The position numbers were made by a program, and so were the translations under genes. The notes below the pieces were generated by a model. It made no database searches, was not told the DNA's origin, and saw only the letters and a program-made list of their open reading frames with translations. A stretch of DNA of 64,000 nucleotides. Source: Bacteroidaceae bacterium (GTDB taxonomy: Bacteria; Bacteroidota; Bacteroidia; Bacteroidales; Bacteroidaceae). The stretch spans positions 91,279 through 155,278 of the forward strand of contig JAKSLR010000002.1 of assembly GCA_024401095.1 (NCBI GenBank). Direction: 5' to 3'. This document shows, one piece after another, positions 8,745 to 16,449 of this stretch (the first letter of the stretch is position 1; every line of letters starts with the position of its first letter).

Positions 8745-10744
8745 TGCAAGAAAACAATAATTCAATGAAACTAAAGAATATTTTGTTGACCTCCATGCTT
8801 AGTACAGCGCTGAGCATGGGGGCTCAAGATTTTAAAGATTGGCCTATTCCTGTAGGCCCAATTTCAGAAATGTCGTACAGCTCCAGTATGACTCACTTCT
8901 GTGTATGGTCTCCAAAGGCTGAGCAGGCGAAAGTGAATCTGTATCATCATGGTACCGGTGGTCTTCCATACGAGAGCTATCCTTTGAAGAAGGCAGCAGA
9001 TGGAACTTGGTCTACTTCTGTAAAGGGAAACCTGAAAGGGGTGTTTTATACATTCCAGGTTCTAGTAAATGGAAAATGGCAAGATGAGACACAAGGTATT
9101 TTTGCCAAGGCTGTAGGTGTAAACGGAGTTCGTGCACAAGTTATGGATATGCGTGAGACTAATCCAGCTGGATGGGAAGCAGATCAACGACCTGCACTGA
9201 ATAGTTTCTCTGATGTTGTATTGTATGAAATGCATCATAGAGACTTTTCTGTTGATCCAGAATCGGGTATCCGCCACCAGGGTAAATATCTGGCTCTGAC
9301 AGAACACGGCACCAAGAACCGTGGAGGCTTAGCCACTGGTATTGATCATTTGACTGAATTAGGCGTTAATCATGTACACATTTTACCTTCATACGACTAT
9401 GGCTCTGTAGATGAGACACGTTTGCATACTCCTCAGTATAACTGGGGATATGACCCTGTGAATTACAATGTGCCAGAGGGTAGTTATTCCACAAATCCAG
9501 AAGATCCTGCAACCCGTATCAAGGAATTTAAGCAGATGGTCATGGCCATGCATCGTGCCGGTATTCGTGTGGTATTGGATGTGGTTTACAACCATGTCTT
9601 TGATGCTAATTCTTCGGCATTTCAGCGAACAGCACCAGACTACTTCTTCCGTCATAACGATGATGGAACATTGGCCAATGGATCAGGTTGTGGCAATGAG
9701 ACTGCCAGCGACATGCCTATGATGCGTAAGTATATGGTTGAGTCTGTCTTGTACTGGATAAATGAATATCATATTGACGGTTTCCGTTTTGACTTGATGG
9801 GTATTCATGATTTGGAAACCATGAATGCCATCCGTGAAGCAGTAAATAACGTAGATGCTTCCATATTCATCTATGGAGAGGGATGGGCAGCTGCTACACC
9901 AAAACTACCAGATACAAAATTGGCCATGAAAGCACATGTAGCTGAAATTCCAGGTATTGCAGCTTTTGGTGATGAGATGCGTGATGGTCTTCGTGGTGGC
10001 TGGTCAAATGATAAGGAAGGTGCCTTCCTAATTGGGGTTCCAGGCAATGAAGAGAGTGTAAAGTTTGGTATTGTAGGAGCAATTAATCATCCAGACATAG
10101 ACTTCTCCAAAGTAAACTATAGTAAGGAAGCATGGGCCGCTCAACCTACACAGATGATCAGTTATGTGAGTTGTCATGATGATATGTGTATAGCAGACCG
10201 TATCAAGGCTACAACCGAAAAGGCCAGCAAGGAGGAGCGTGTGCGCTTGCAGAAGCTTGCAGAGACTGCTGTCCTTACTTCTCAGGGTGTTCCTTTTATC
10301 TGGTGTGGCGATGAAGTCATGCGTGACAAGAAGGGAGTTCACAATTCCTTTAATAGTCCAGACAGTATCAATACTATTCTGTGGAAACAGAAATCCGAGT
10401 ATCAGGATCTGTTCTACTATATGAAAAACCTGATTACTTTGCGAAAGAATCACCCAGCATTCCGTATGGGAACTACAGATAAGGTGATTAAAAATTTGCG
10501 CTTTTTGCCTGTTAAGGGAAATAATGTGATAGCATATAAGCTGAACGGTGAGGCAGTAGGTGATGCCTGGAAGGAGATAATCGTAGTGCTGAACAGTAAC
10601 AAGAAGGCCACAAAGGTTGAGGTTCCACAAGGGGAATATACTGTGGTGGTACGCGATGGTCAGGTCTATGAATCTGGTTCTATGCCTTTCAAGGGACACT
10701 CACTTCTAGTCCCTGCACAGTCGGCTTTGATTATGTATAAATAA
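8744..10744 (+). CDS. pulA: Type I pullulanase (GH13)
   Basis: Debranching enzyme that hydrolyses alpha-1,6 links in pullulan and branched starch fragments. The type I signature YNWGYDP is present. The GH13 conserved regions are DVVYNHVF, GFRFDLMG (nucleophile Asp350), IYGEGW (acid/base Glu379) and SCHDD (Asp479), numbered from the ATG at 8744. A CBM48-like domain precedes the barrel (about residues 40-130). The ATG at 8744 overlaps the malQ stop (TAATG), suggesting coupled translation. A second ATG at 8765 would begin directly with the signal sequence MKLKNILLTSMLSTALSMGAQ, which predicts periplasmic export; either start keeps the signal. No lipobox Cys, so probably soluble in the periplasm. 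Confidence 0.92.
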   Translation: MQENNNSMKLKNILLTSMLSTALSMGAQDFKDWPIPVGPISEMSYSSSMTHFCVWSPKAEQAKVNLYHHGTGGLPYESYPLKKAADGTWSTSVKGNLKGVFYTFQVLVNGKWQDETQGIFAKAVGVNGVRAQVMDMRETNPAGWEADQRPALNSFSDVVLYEMHHRDFSVDPESGIRHQGKYLALTEHGTKNRGGLATGIDHLTELGVNHVHILPSYDYGSVDETRLHTPQYNWGYDPVNYNVPEGSYSTNPEDPATRIKEFKQMVMAMHRAGIRVVLDVVYNHVFDANSSAFQRTAPDYFFRHNDDGTLANGSGCGNETASDMPMMRKYMVESVLYWINEYHIDGFRFDLMGIHDLETMNAIREAVNNVDASIFIYGEGWAAATPKLPDTKLAMKAHVAEIPGIAAFGDEMRDGLRGGWSNDKEGAFLIGVPGNEESVKFGIVGAINHPDIDFSKVNYSKEAWAAQPTQMISYVSCHDDMCIADRIKATTEKASKEERVRLQKLAETAVLTSQGVPFIWCGDEVMRDKKGVHNSFNSPDSINTILWKQKSEYQDLFYYMKNLITLRKNHPAFRMGTTDKVIKNLRFLPVKGNNVIAYKLNGEAVGDAWKEIIVVLNSNKKATKVEVPQGEYTVVVRDGQVYESGSMPFKGHSLLVPAQSALIMYK

Positions 10745-10760
10745 AATACAATAGTAAAAA

Positions 10761-12665
10761 ATGAAGAGATTATTTATGTTTTTCAGTTGTTTACTTTCTT
10801 TTCTGGGTATTCATGCGGCTAAAGTGGTAGTGGATGTTGATCACATAGAACCTGCATTTTGGTTTACCGGTATGAAACAGACTGAAGTACAACTCATGGT
10901 ATATGGTAAGAATATCGGTGCATCAGACGTTACTATGTCCAGTTACGATGGTGTTTCTTTAAAAGAGGTTGTGAAGGTGGATTCTCCGAACTACCTGCTT
11001 ATTTACATGAATGTTTCTCAGCAGGCAAAAGCAGGAAGCCTATCTCTTACATTTACGCAAGGAAAAAAGAAAAAGATTGTATCCTATGAGTTGAAAGACC
11101 GTGAAATGGCTGGATACAAGCATGTAGGTTTTGATGCCAGCGATGTTCTCTATATGCTCATGCCTGACCGTTTTGCTGACGGAAAGCCAGAAAGTGATGT
11201 GGTAAAAGGCATGAATCCTTATACTGTAAATCGCAAAGAGCCAAGTCTTCGTCATGGAGGTGACTTGGTAGGGCTGCAGAATCATTTGGATTATTTTACT
11301 GAATTAGGTGTGACAGCACTTTGGTTTACTCCTGTATTAGAGAATAATTCACCAGACCGTGGAGAGTTCTCTACATATCATGGTTATGCTACTACAGATT
11401 ACTACAATGTTGATCCTCGATTCGGAACCAATGAGGAGTATCGTGCCTTGACTGATGCTGCTCATAAGAAGGGATTGAAAATAGTAATGGATATGATCTT
11501 TAATCATTGTGGATTTGAACATCCTTGGGTCATGGATCGTCCTACCAAAGACTGGTTCAACATCTGTGATTGGCTGGATGCAGAGAATCCTTTGGAAAAT
11601 TGTGAAAAGAATGGCTTTGTTCAAACTAGCTATAAACTGACTCCTGTCTTGGATCCATACGCATCAAAGGCAGACTTGAAGGAGACTGTTGATGGTTGGT
11701 TTGTATCTACCATGCCAGACTTAAATCAGAAGAACCATCATGTCATGCGTTACCTGATTCAAAATTCCAAGTGGTGGATAGAAACAGTAGGTATTGATGG
11801 TATTCGCATGGATACATATCCTTATGCTGACCGCCAAGCAATGGCCGACTGGATGGCTGAGCTGAACGAAGAGTATCCAAACTTTAATGTAGTGGGAGAG
11901 ACTTGGGTTACTGAACCTGCCTATACTGCAGCATGGCAGAAAGATAGCCCGAATGCTACCATAAACAGCAACTTGAAGACTGTTATGGATTTTAGTTTCT
12001 ATGATAAGATTAACATAGCTGCTACAGAGGATACTGATGGCTGGTGGAGTGGTCTGAACCGTATCTATAACAGCATGGTCTATGATTATCTTTATAAAGA
12101 TCCATTGCATGTGATGGCTTTTCTGGATAATCACGATACAGATCGTTTCCTGAAGAACGGCAAGGATGTGTCTATGCTGAAGCAAGCTATGACTTTGTTG
12201 CTTACAGTCCGCCGTATTCCACAGTTGTATTATGGAACAGAGATTCTGATGAATGGCACCAAGGAGATTACTGACGGTAATGTTCGTAAAGACTTCCCTG
12301 GCGGTTGGGCAGAAGACAAACATAATGCTTTCACTGCAGCAGGTAGAACGGCAGAGGAAAACGATATGTTCAACTGGACCAAGACACTCTTGAATTGGCG
12401 TAAAGGTTGTGAAGTCATTGCTAAAGGTGATATGGTGCATTTTACTCCTATTAACGGTTGTTATGTCTATGCCCGTAAGCTTCAAGGAAAGACCGTTCTT
12501 GTTATATTGAATGGAACAGGACAAGCACAGGAATTGCCAATGAACCGTTATGCTGAGGTGATAGGTAGTGTGAAACAAGCCAAAGATGTGACAACAGGTA
12601 AGGTAGTTTCCCTAGAGGGAACATTGAAACTAGCTGCACGTGAATCCTTGGTTTTACCTTATTAA
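10761..12665 (+). CDS. susA: SusA-like neopullulanase / cyclomaltodextrinase (GH13)
   Basis: Periplasmic alpha-amylase-family enzyme that breaks maltooligosaccharides, cyclodextrins or pullulan imported by the Sus complex. The signal peptide MKRLFMFFSCLLSFLGIHAA is followed by an N-terminal immunoglobulin-like domain (about residues 20-115) typical of cyclomaltodextrinases. The barrel opens with VLYMLMPDRFADG and contains MDMIFNHCG, nucleophile Asp351 in GIRMDTYPYAD, acid/base Glu380 in VVGETW and Asp459 in FLDNHDTDR. A beta-sandwich C-terminal domain closes the 634 residues. It lies 16 bases after pulA and is followed by a terminator, so it is the last gene of the malQ operon. Confidence 0.9.
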   Translation: MKRLFMFFSCLLSFLGIHAAKVVVDVDHIEPAFWFTGMKQTEVQLMVYGKNIGASDVTMSSYDGVSLKEVVKVDSPNYLLIYMNVSQQAKAGSLSLTFTQGKKKKIVSYELKDREMAGYKHVGFDASDVLYMLMPDRFADGKPESDVVKGMNPYTVNRKEPSLRHGGDLVGLQNHLDYFTELGVTALWFTPVLENNSPDRGEFSTYHGYATTDYYNVDPRFGTNEEYRALTDAAHKKGLKIVMDMIFNHCGFEHPWVMDRPTKDWFNICDWLDAENPLENCEKNGFVQTSYKLTPVLDPYASKADLKETVDGWFVSTMPDLNQKNHHVMRYLIQNSKWWIETVGIDGIRMDTYPYADRQAMADWMAELNEEYPNFNVVGETWVTEPAYTAAWQKDSPNATINSNLKTVMDFSFYDKINIAATEDTDGWWSGLNRIYNSMVYDYLYKDPLHVMAFLDNHDTDRFLKNGKDVSMLKQAMTLLLTVRRIPQLYYGTEILMNGTKEITDGNVRKDFPGGWAEDKHNAFTAAGRTAEENDMFNWTKTLLNWRKGCEVIAKGDMVHFTPINGCYVYARKLQGKTVLVILNGTGQAQELPMNRYAEVIGSVKQAKDVTTGKVVSLEGTLKLAARESLVLPY

Positions 12666-12711
12666 ATTCTAATTATGGCCTAGATTTAACAAAAAAACAT
12701 TAAAATAACAG

Positions 12712-12740
12712 ATAAATCCCCTCCGGTAGGGGATTTATTT
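12712..12740 (+). terminator. Terminator of the malQ-pulA-susA operon
   Basis: ATAAATCCCCT (12712-12722), loop CCGGT, AGGGGATTTAT (12728-12738), followed by TT: a perfect 11-bp stem 47 bases after the neopullulanase stop. Confidence 0.88.
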
Positions 12741-12790
12741 GTAATATTGCATCAGGTAAAAGTAACAAATAACTCTTTAAACTTATTTTT

Positions 12791-13693
12791 ATGAAAAGGA
12801 AATTTATGATTCTGCCTCTTCTGGCAAGTGCCCTGCTTTTAACTAGCTGTGTGGCAAAAAAGCAATATGTAGATTTACAAGGAAATTACAATAACTTGCA
12901 GACTGATTACAAAGCTTTGCAGGCATCAATGGATGAGCTTCGTGGCAATTTCCATGATGCTGAAGTAAAATTGGCAGAAAGCCGTACTCAAGTGAAGAGT
13001 CTGGAAGAGCGTCTGGCCGAGGCTAGAAAGCTGAACGAACAGCAGCGTGCAACTTATGCAGAGCTTCAAAAGTCTTTGGATAGCAGTATCAGTCAAAATA
13101 CCCAGGGTAATATTAATATCTCAAAGCTGGTGGATGAGATCAATGCTTCTAACCGCTACATCAAGCAATTAGTTGAAGCGAAGACTAAGTCAGATTCTCT
13201 GAATCTGGTTCTGACCAATAATTTGACACGCTCACTGAGTCGTGATGAGCTTCAGGAAGTAGATGTTAAGGTTCTGAAGGGTGTTGTTTACATTTCTTTG
13301 GCTGATAACATGCTTTACAAGTCAGGAAGCTATGAAATCAATGATCGTGCAGGTCAGACCTTGAGTAAGATTGCAAAAATTATTTCTGATTACAAGGAAT
13401 ATGAAGTTTTAGTTGAAGGAAATACAGACAATGTACCAATTTCTCGTCCTAATATCCGTAATAATTGGGACTTGAGTGCTCTTCGTGCTTCTTCTGTAGT
13501 ACAGGCTTTACAGAATCAATACAGTGTAGATCCTAAGCGCTTGTCTGCAGCTGGTCGTGGTGAATATAATCCAATTGCAACCAATGATACAGAGTTGGGT
13601 AAGCAACGTAACCGTCGTACACAGATTATTATTACTCCAAAACTGGATCAGTTCCTTGAACTTATTGATCAGGCTCCAAAAGAAGATCAATAA
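12791..13693 (+). CDS. OmpA-family peptidoglycan-binding lipoprotein
   Basis: A 300-residue lipoprotein: signal sequence with lipobox LLTSC, Cys20. Residues ~25-135 are heptad-rich (LQTDYKALQASMDELRG, VKSLEERLAEARKLNEQQ) and should form a long coiled coil. The C-terminal OmpA-like domain (about residues 165-285) shows VLVEGNTDNVPI, NNWDLSALRASSVVQAL and LSAAGRGEYNPIATN followed by NRRTQIIITP, the residues that hold meso-diaminopimelate in peptidoglycan. It likely ties the outer membrane to the cell wall. It follows the starch operon terminator and may use TAATATTG at 12742-12749 as its -7 box, so it need not belong to the starch system. Confidence 0.9.
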   Translation: MKRKFMILPLLASALLLTSCVAKKQYVDLQGNYNNLQTDYKALQASMDELRGNFHDAEVKLAESRTQVKSLEERLAEARKLNEQQRATYAELQKSLDSSISQNTQGNINISKLVDEINASNRYIKQLVEAKTKSDSLNLVLTNNLTRSLSRDELQEVDVKVLKGVVYISLADNMLYKSGSYEINDRAGQTLSKIAKIISDYKEYEVLVEGNTDNVPISRPNIRNNWDLSALRASSVVQALQNQYSVDPKRLSAAGRGEYNPIATNDTELGKQRNRRTQIIITPKLDQFLELIDQAPKEDQ

Positions 13694-13709
13694 GAAAATG
13701 TGATAAAAA

Positions 13710-13751
13710 AAGTCCGTCTTGTTGGGAAACGTTACCCGGCAAGACGGACTT
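13710..13751. terminator. Shared terminator between convergent genes, carrying the GTCCG motif
   Basis: AAGTCCGTCTTG (13710-13721) pairs exactly with CAAGACGGACTT (13740-13751). The stem continues inward through TTGGG/CCCGG with two G-T pairs, giving ~17 bp and an 8-base loop. A-run upstream and T-rich tail downstream make it usable on both strands. Confidence 0.88.
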
Positions 13752-13773
13752 CTTTTATCTCTATGGAGTTCTA

Positions 13774-15120
13774 TTAATTCTTGTTGGCTTTGATTACATT
13801 TACAAGCAATGCTGCAACGAAAAGGAGGATACCAGCAACGAAGAGCATGGCAGGCTGATTGGCAGCTCCGTTTTCAGCTGTTCCAATGACGCTCAGGACA
13901 ACTCCTCCAACCAATGCAGCGACAATCTGTGGAAGGCAGATAGTGCCGTTGAACAATCCTAGGTATGTACCCATGTGTCCTACACCCTGCAAAGCATTGG
14001 TAAGGATGGTAAATGGCAAGGCCAGCATTGCAGCCCAGGCTGCGCCAATCATCAAGAAGCTGATGAACAACATGTACTGATCATGGATGTAATAGGTACT
14101 GATGAATCCGATACCACCAATGACAAGGCTAACGATATAAGCCATCTTCAGGCTCTTGAATTGCGGAATGACTACAGCCCAGATGACAGAGCCGATAGCT
14201 TGGACAGCGAATAGTACGCCAACCCAGTTTCCTGCAGCTTGGTATTCTTCGGATGCAACCAGCATCACACCGTTTTCAACAGGTGCGTTGAATGCTGTTG
14301 CTGCTACTGCACCGTTGGTATAGTTCCACATATAGAGGAAAGCTGCCCAACAGAAGAACTGTACCAGTCCCACGGTCCAAAAAGCTTTAGGAGCATTGAC
14401 AAGAAGTTTTATCATGCTCACATTCTCTTCCTCTTTAGGCTTTTCTGTCAAACCGTTATATTCAGCATATTCCTTTGGATTCCACTCTTTTACCTTTGCT
14501 GTTGTATAGATGACACAAAGGATGAGGATCAAAGCACCGATGTAGAATGAATAGATTACCGAATCTGGAATGACTCCCTCTGGCGCAATGTTACTGATTC
14601 CGATGGCTGTAAAGACAATAGGGAAGAGGTATCCTACCAGTGAACCTGCATTGCAGAGGAAACTCTGGATAGAATAAGCCAGACCTTTTTGTTTTTCGTT
14701 GACCATGTCTCCTACCAGCATTTTGAAAGGCTGCATGGCCATGTTGATGCTTGTATCCAGAAACATCAGAGAGATCAGTCCAAAAACCATGGCTGTACTT
14801 ACTGCCATACCAAAACTACCAGCATTTGGCAGCAGGCACATTACTGCAACTGCTACTGTTGCTCCAATGAACAAATAAGGTATACGTCGACCCCATCGGC
14901 ACCAGGTTTTGTCACTGTACTTACCTACCAAAGGTTGAACAAGAATACCCATGAGAGGAGGAAGAATCCAAAAGAAGCTTAAGTTGTGTGGATCTGCACC
15001 TAAGGTTGCAAAGATACGGCTGATGTTTGCACTCTGCAAGGCATACGCTATTTGTACACCAAAGAAACCGAAGCTCAAATTCCAAAGCTTCCAGAAACTC
15101 AAATCAGGTTTTGCTTTCAT
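13774..15120 (-). CDS. MFS sugar transporter, SUC/maltose type
   Basis: A 448-residue inner-membrane protein with about 12 hydrophobic segments. It belongs to the GPH/SLC45-like branch of the major facilitator superfamily: FWKLWNLSFGFFGVQIAYALQ opens the first segment and GKYSDKTWCRWGRRIPYLFIG is the characteristic loop after the second. These proteins bring disaccharides or maltooligosaccharides into the cytoplasm with protons. It is 23 bases downstream of the LacI-family gene on the same strand, and opposite the susC operon, so it is the expected carrier of periplasmic maltooligosaccharides to MalQ. The substrate is inferred from context. Confidence 0.87.
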   Translation of the reverse strand: MKAKPDLSFWKLWNLSFGFFGVQIAYALQSANISRIFATLGADPHNLSFFWILPPLMGILVQPLVGKYSDKTWCRWGRRIPYLFIGATVAVAVMCLLPNAGSFGMAVSTAMVFGLISLMFLDTSINMAMQPFKMLVGDMVNEKQKGLAYSIQSFLCNAGSLVGYLFPIVFTAIGISNIAPEGVIPDSVIYSFYIGALILILCVIYTTAKVKEWNPKEYAEYNGLTEKPKEEENVSMIKLLVNAPKAFWTVGLVQFFCWAAFLYMWNYTNGAVAATAFNAPVENGVMLVASEEYQAAGNWVGVLFAVQAIGSVIWAVVIPQFKSLKMAYIVSLVIGGIGFISTYYIHDQYMLFISFLMIGAAWAAMLALPFTILTNALQGVGHMGTYLGLFNGTICLPQIVAALVGGVVLSVIGTAENGAANQPAMLFVAGILLFVAALLVNVIKANKN

Positions 15121-15143
15121 TTTCTTATATTTTATTGTTGTTA

Positions 15144-16178
15144 TTACTCATTGTTTAGCGACCTTGTTGTTCCTCGGATGACAAGTTTTGTCTTGATAAT
15201 CTGATTTTTGTATTTCCCGTCAGGAATATTTCCTTCCAATTGCTCAATCAAAGCGATAGCTGCCTCTTCACCCACTTTTCTTCCTCTTTGTTCAATAGTA
15301 GTTAGCTGTGGCTCGCAGCTCACGGCGCGTACACCGTCTGAAAAACCACAAATGGAAATATCATCGGGAACTTTATATCCCAACCGTTTTACGGTATAGA
15401 GTACACCTAATGCCGTATCATCGTTGGTTGTGAAGAAGCCGTCAGGCTTAATTGTCCGCAAAGTTTCTGGAGTGATTTCTTCTGCTGATTCACGGTTGTC
15501 GCACTGCTTGACCATATTCGTGTCAAACTTCAATCCATATTTCTGTAAGGCATCTTTATAACCGTTAAATCGGTTCTTTGATATTTCCAGATTCATCGGT
15601 GCTGTATAGTAGCAGATGCGCTTACAGCCAGACTTTATCAAGCATTCTGTTGCTGAGAATGCACCTTGATAGTCATCCACAACGATTCTACTGGTTCTTA
15701 ATTCTGTACAAATGCGATCGTAGAATACTAATGGAATGTTGTCTTTCTGGGCTTCTTCGAAATGGGAATACTCAATGGTATCTTTGGCTTGGGAGATGAT
15801 GATACCTTTCACTTGTGTAAGTCTAAAGGCTTCAATGATTTCTTTTTCCCGCAAGTAAGTATCATTACTTTGAGCCACCATGATTCTATAACCATATCTG
15901 GCACAAGTCTCTTCAATTCCTGTGAGTACAGTAGAGAAAAAATAATGTATAAACTGTGGAACTACCACTCCAATCAAATTAGGACGTGCGTGACGCTGTG
16001 AACGAAGGGTAGAGGCTAACATGTTTGGCTGGTATCTATGTTCACGTGCATAGGCTTGAATCAGTTTCCTTCTCTCTTCACTTATGCTTGGGCTGTCTTT
16101 CAAAGCCCGTGAAACTGTAGAAACAGAAACTCCTAAAGATTTAGCAATGTCTTTGATGGTTACAGTGGTGTCTTGCAT
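15144..16178 (-). CDS. LacI-family transcriptional regulator of the starch locus
   Basis: A 344-residue regulator. The N-terminal helix-turn-helix is VTIKDIAKSLGVSVSTVSRA, followed by the hinge region near YQPNMLASTLRSQ and a periplasmic-binding-protein fold (GVVVPQFIHYFFSTVLTG, PLVFYDRI, VVDDYQGAF, GFFTTNDDTALGV, SICGFSDG). It is transcribed with the MFS gene and divergent from susC. It occupies the position that the membrane regulator SusR holds in the B. thetaiotaomicron sus locus. The four GCAAACGTTTGC-like sites in the window are its probable targets. Their position upstream of the -7 boxes points to activation; the effector is presumably a maltooligosaccharide, which the sequence cannot show. 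Confidence 0.92.
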   Translation of the reverse strand: MQDTTVTIKDIAKSLGVSVSTVSRALKDSPSISEERRKLIQAYAREHRYQPNMLASTLRSQRHARPNLIGVVVPQFIHYFFSTVLTGIEETCARYGYRIMVAQSNDTYLREKEIIEAFRLTQVKGIIISQAKDTIEYSHFEEAQKDNIPLVFYDRICTELRTSRIVVDDYQGAFSATECLIKSGCKRICYYTAPMNLEISKNRFNGYKDALQKYGLKFDTNMVKQCDNRESAEEITPETLRTIKPDGFFTTNDDTALGVLYTVKRLGYKVPDDISICGFSDGVRAVSCEPQLTTIEQRGRKVGEEAAIALIEQLEGNIPDGKYKNQIIKTKLVIRGTTRSLNNE

Positions 16179-16199
16179 GGTTTTATTTTAAGCTCACTG

Positions 16200-16207
16200 C
16201 AAAGATA
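16200..16207 (-). promoter_or_regulatory. Predicted -7 box of the lacI-type gene
   Basis: Plus CAAAGATA is TATCTTTG on minus, 21 bases before the ATG at 16178. The operator at 16261-16278 has its centre 62.5 bp upstream of the first base of this box, suggesting autoregulation. Confidence 0.6.
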
Positions 16208-16260
16208 AATAATTATTATATTAAGGTAATGTGTCTTTCTACTGAATATGTAAAAATGGT

Positions 16261-16278
16261 AATGCAATCGTTTGCATT
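16261..16278. promoter_or_regulatory. LacI-family operator 1 (regulator-proximal)
   Basis: AATGCAATCGTTTGCATT, an 18-bp palindrome with one mismatched pair (T16268/T16271). Its core is a variant of GCAAACGTTTGC. Centre-to-centre distance to operator 2 is 43 bp, about four helical turns. Confidence 0.7.
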
Positions 16279-16301
16279 CATAGTTAATTGTCTATAATAC
16301 A

Positions 16302-16323
16302 AATGCGCAAACGTTTGCACATT
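16302..16323. promoter_or_regulatory. LacI-family operator 2 (susC-proximal)
   Basis: The core GCAAACGTTTGC (16307-16318) is a perfect palindrome, extended by AATG/CATT arms across one mismatched pair. Its centre is 62.5 bp before the first base of the susC -7 box. Confidence 0.8.
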
Positions 16324-16374
16324 AGAAAATACAAAAAGATGTATTTTTATCTCATTTATGCCGTGAAATCAAAG

Positions 16375-16382
16375 TATTTTTG
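16375..16382 (+). promoter_or_regulatory. Predicted -7 box of the susC operon
   Basis: TATTTTTG fits TAnnTTTG; no -33 TTTG is present. The distance to the susC ATG (67 bases) leaves a longer leader than at the other starch promoters. Confidence 0.55.
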
Positions 16383-16449
16383 TAGAGTCAAAATATGTGT
16401 AATTATCTTGATAAGATAATATAGTGTTAACTTTAGTATATTTTAGTGC

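Noticed and set aside
10028..10699. Long minus-strand ORF inside the pullulanase gene
   Set aside because: Antisense shadow of a well-supported GH13 gene; no recognisable domain or promoter.
13724..13738. GGGAAACGTTACCC, similar to the starch operator
   Set aside because: It is the loop end of the terminator between convergent genes, lacks the GCAAA arms, and has no promoter beside it.
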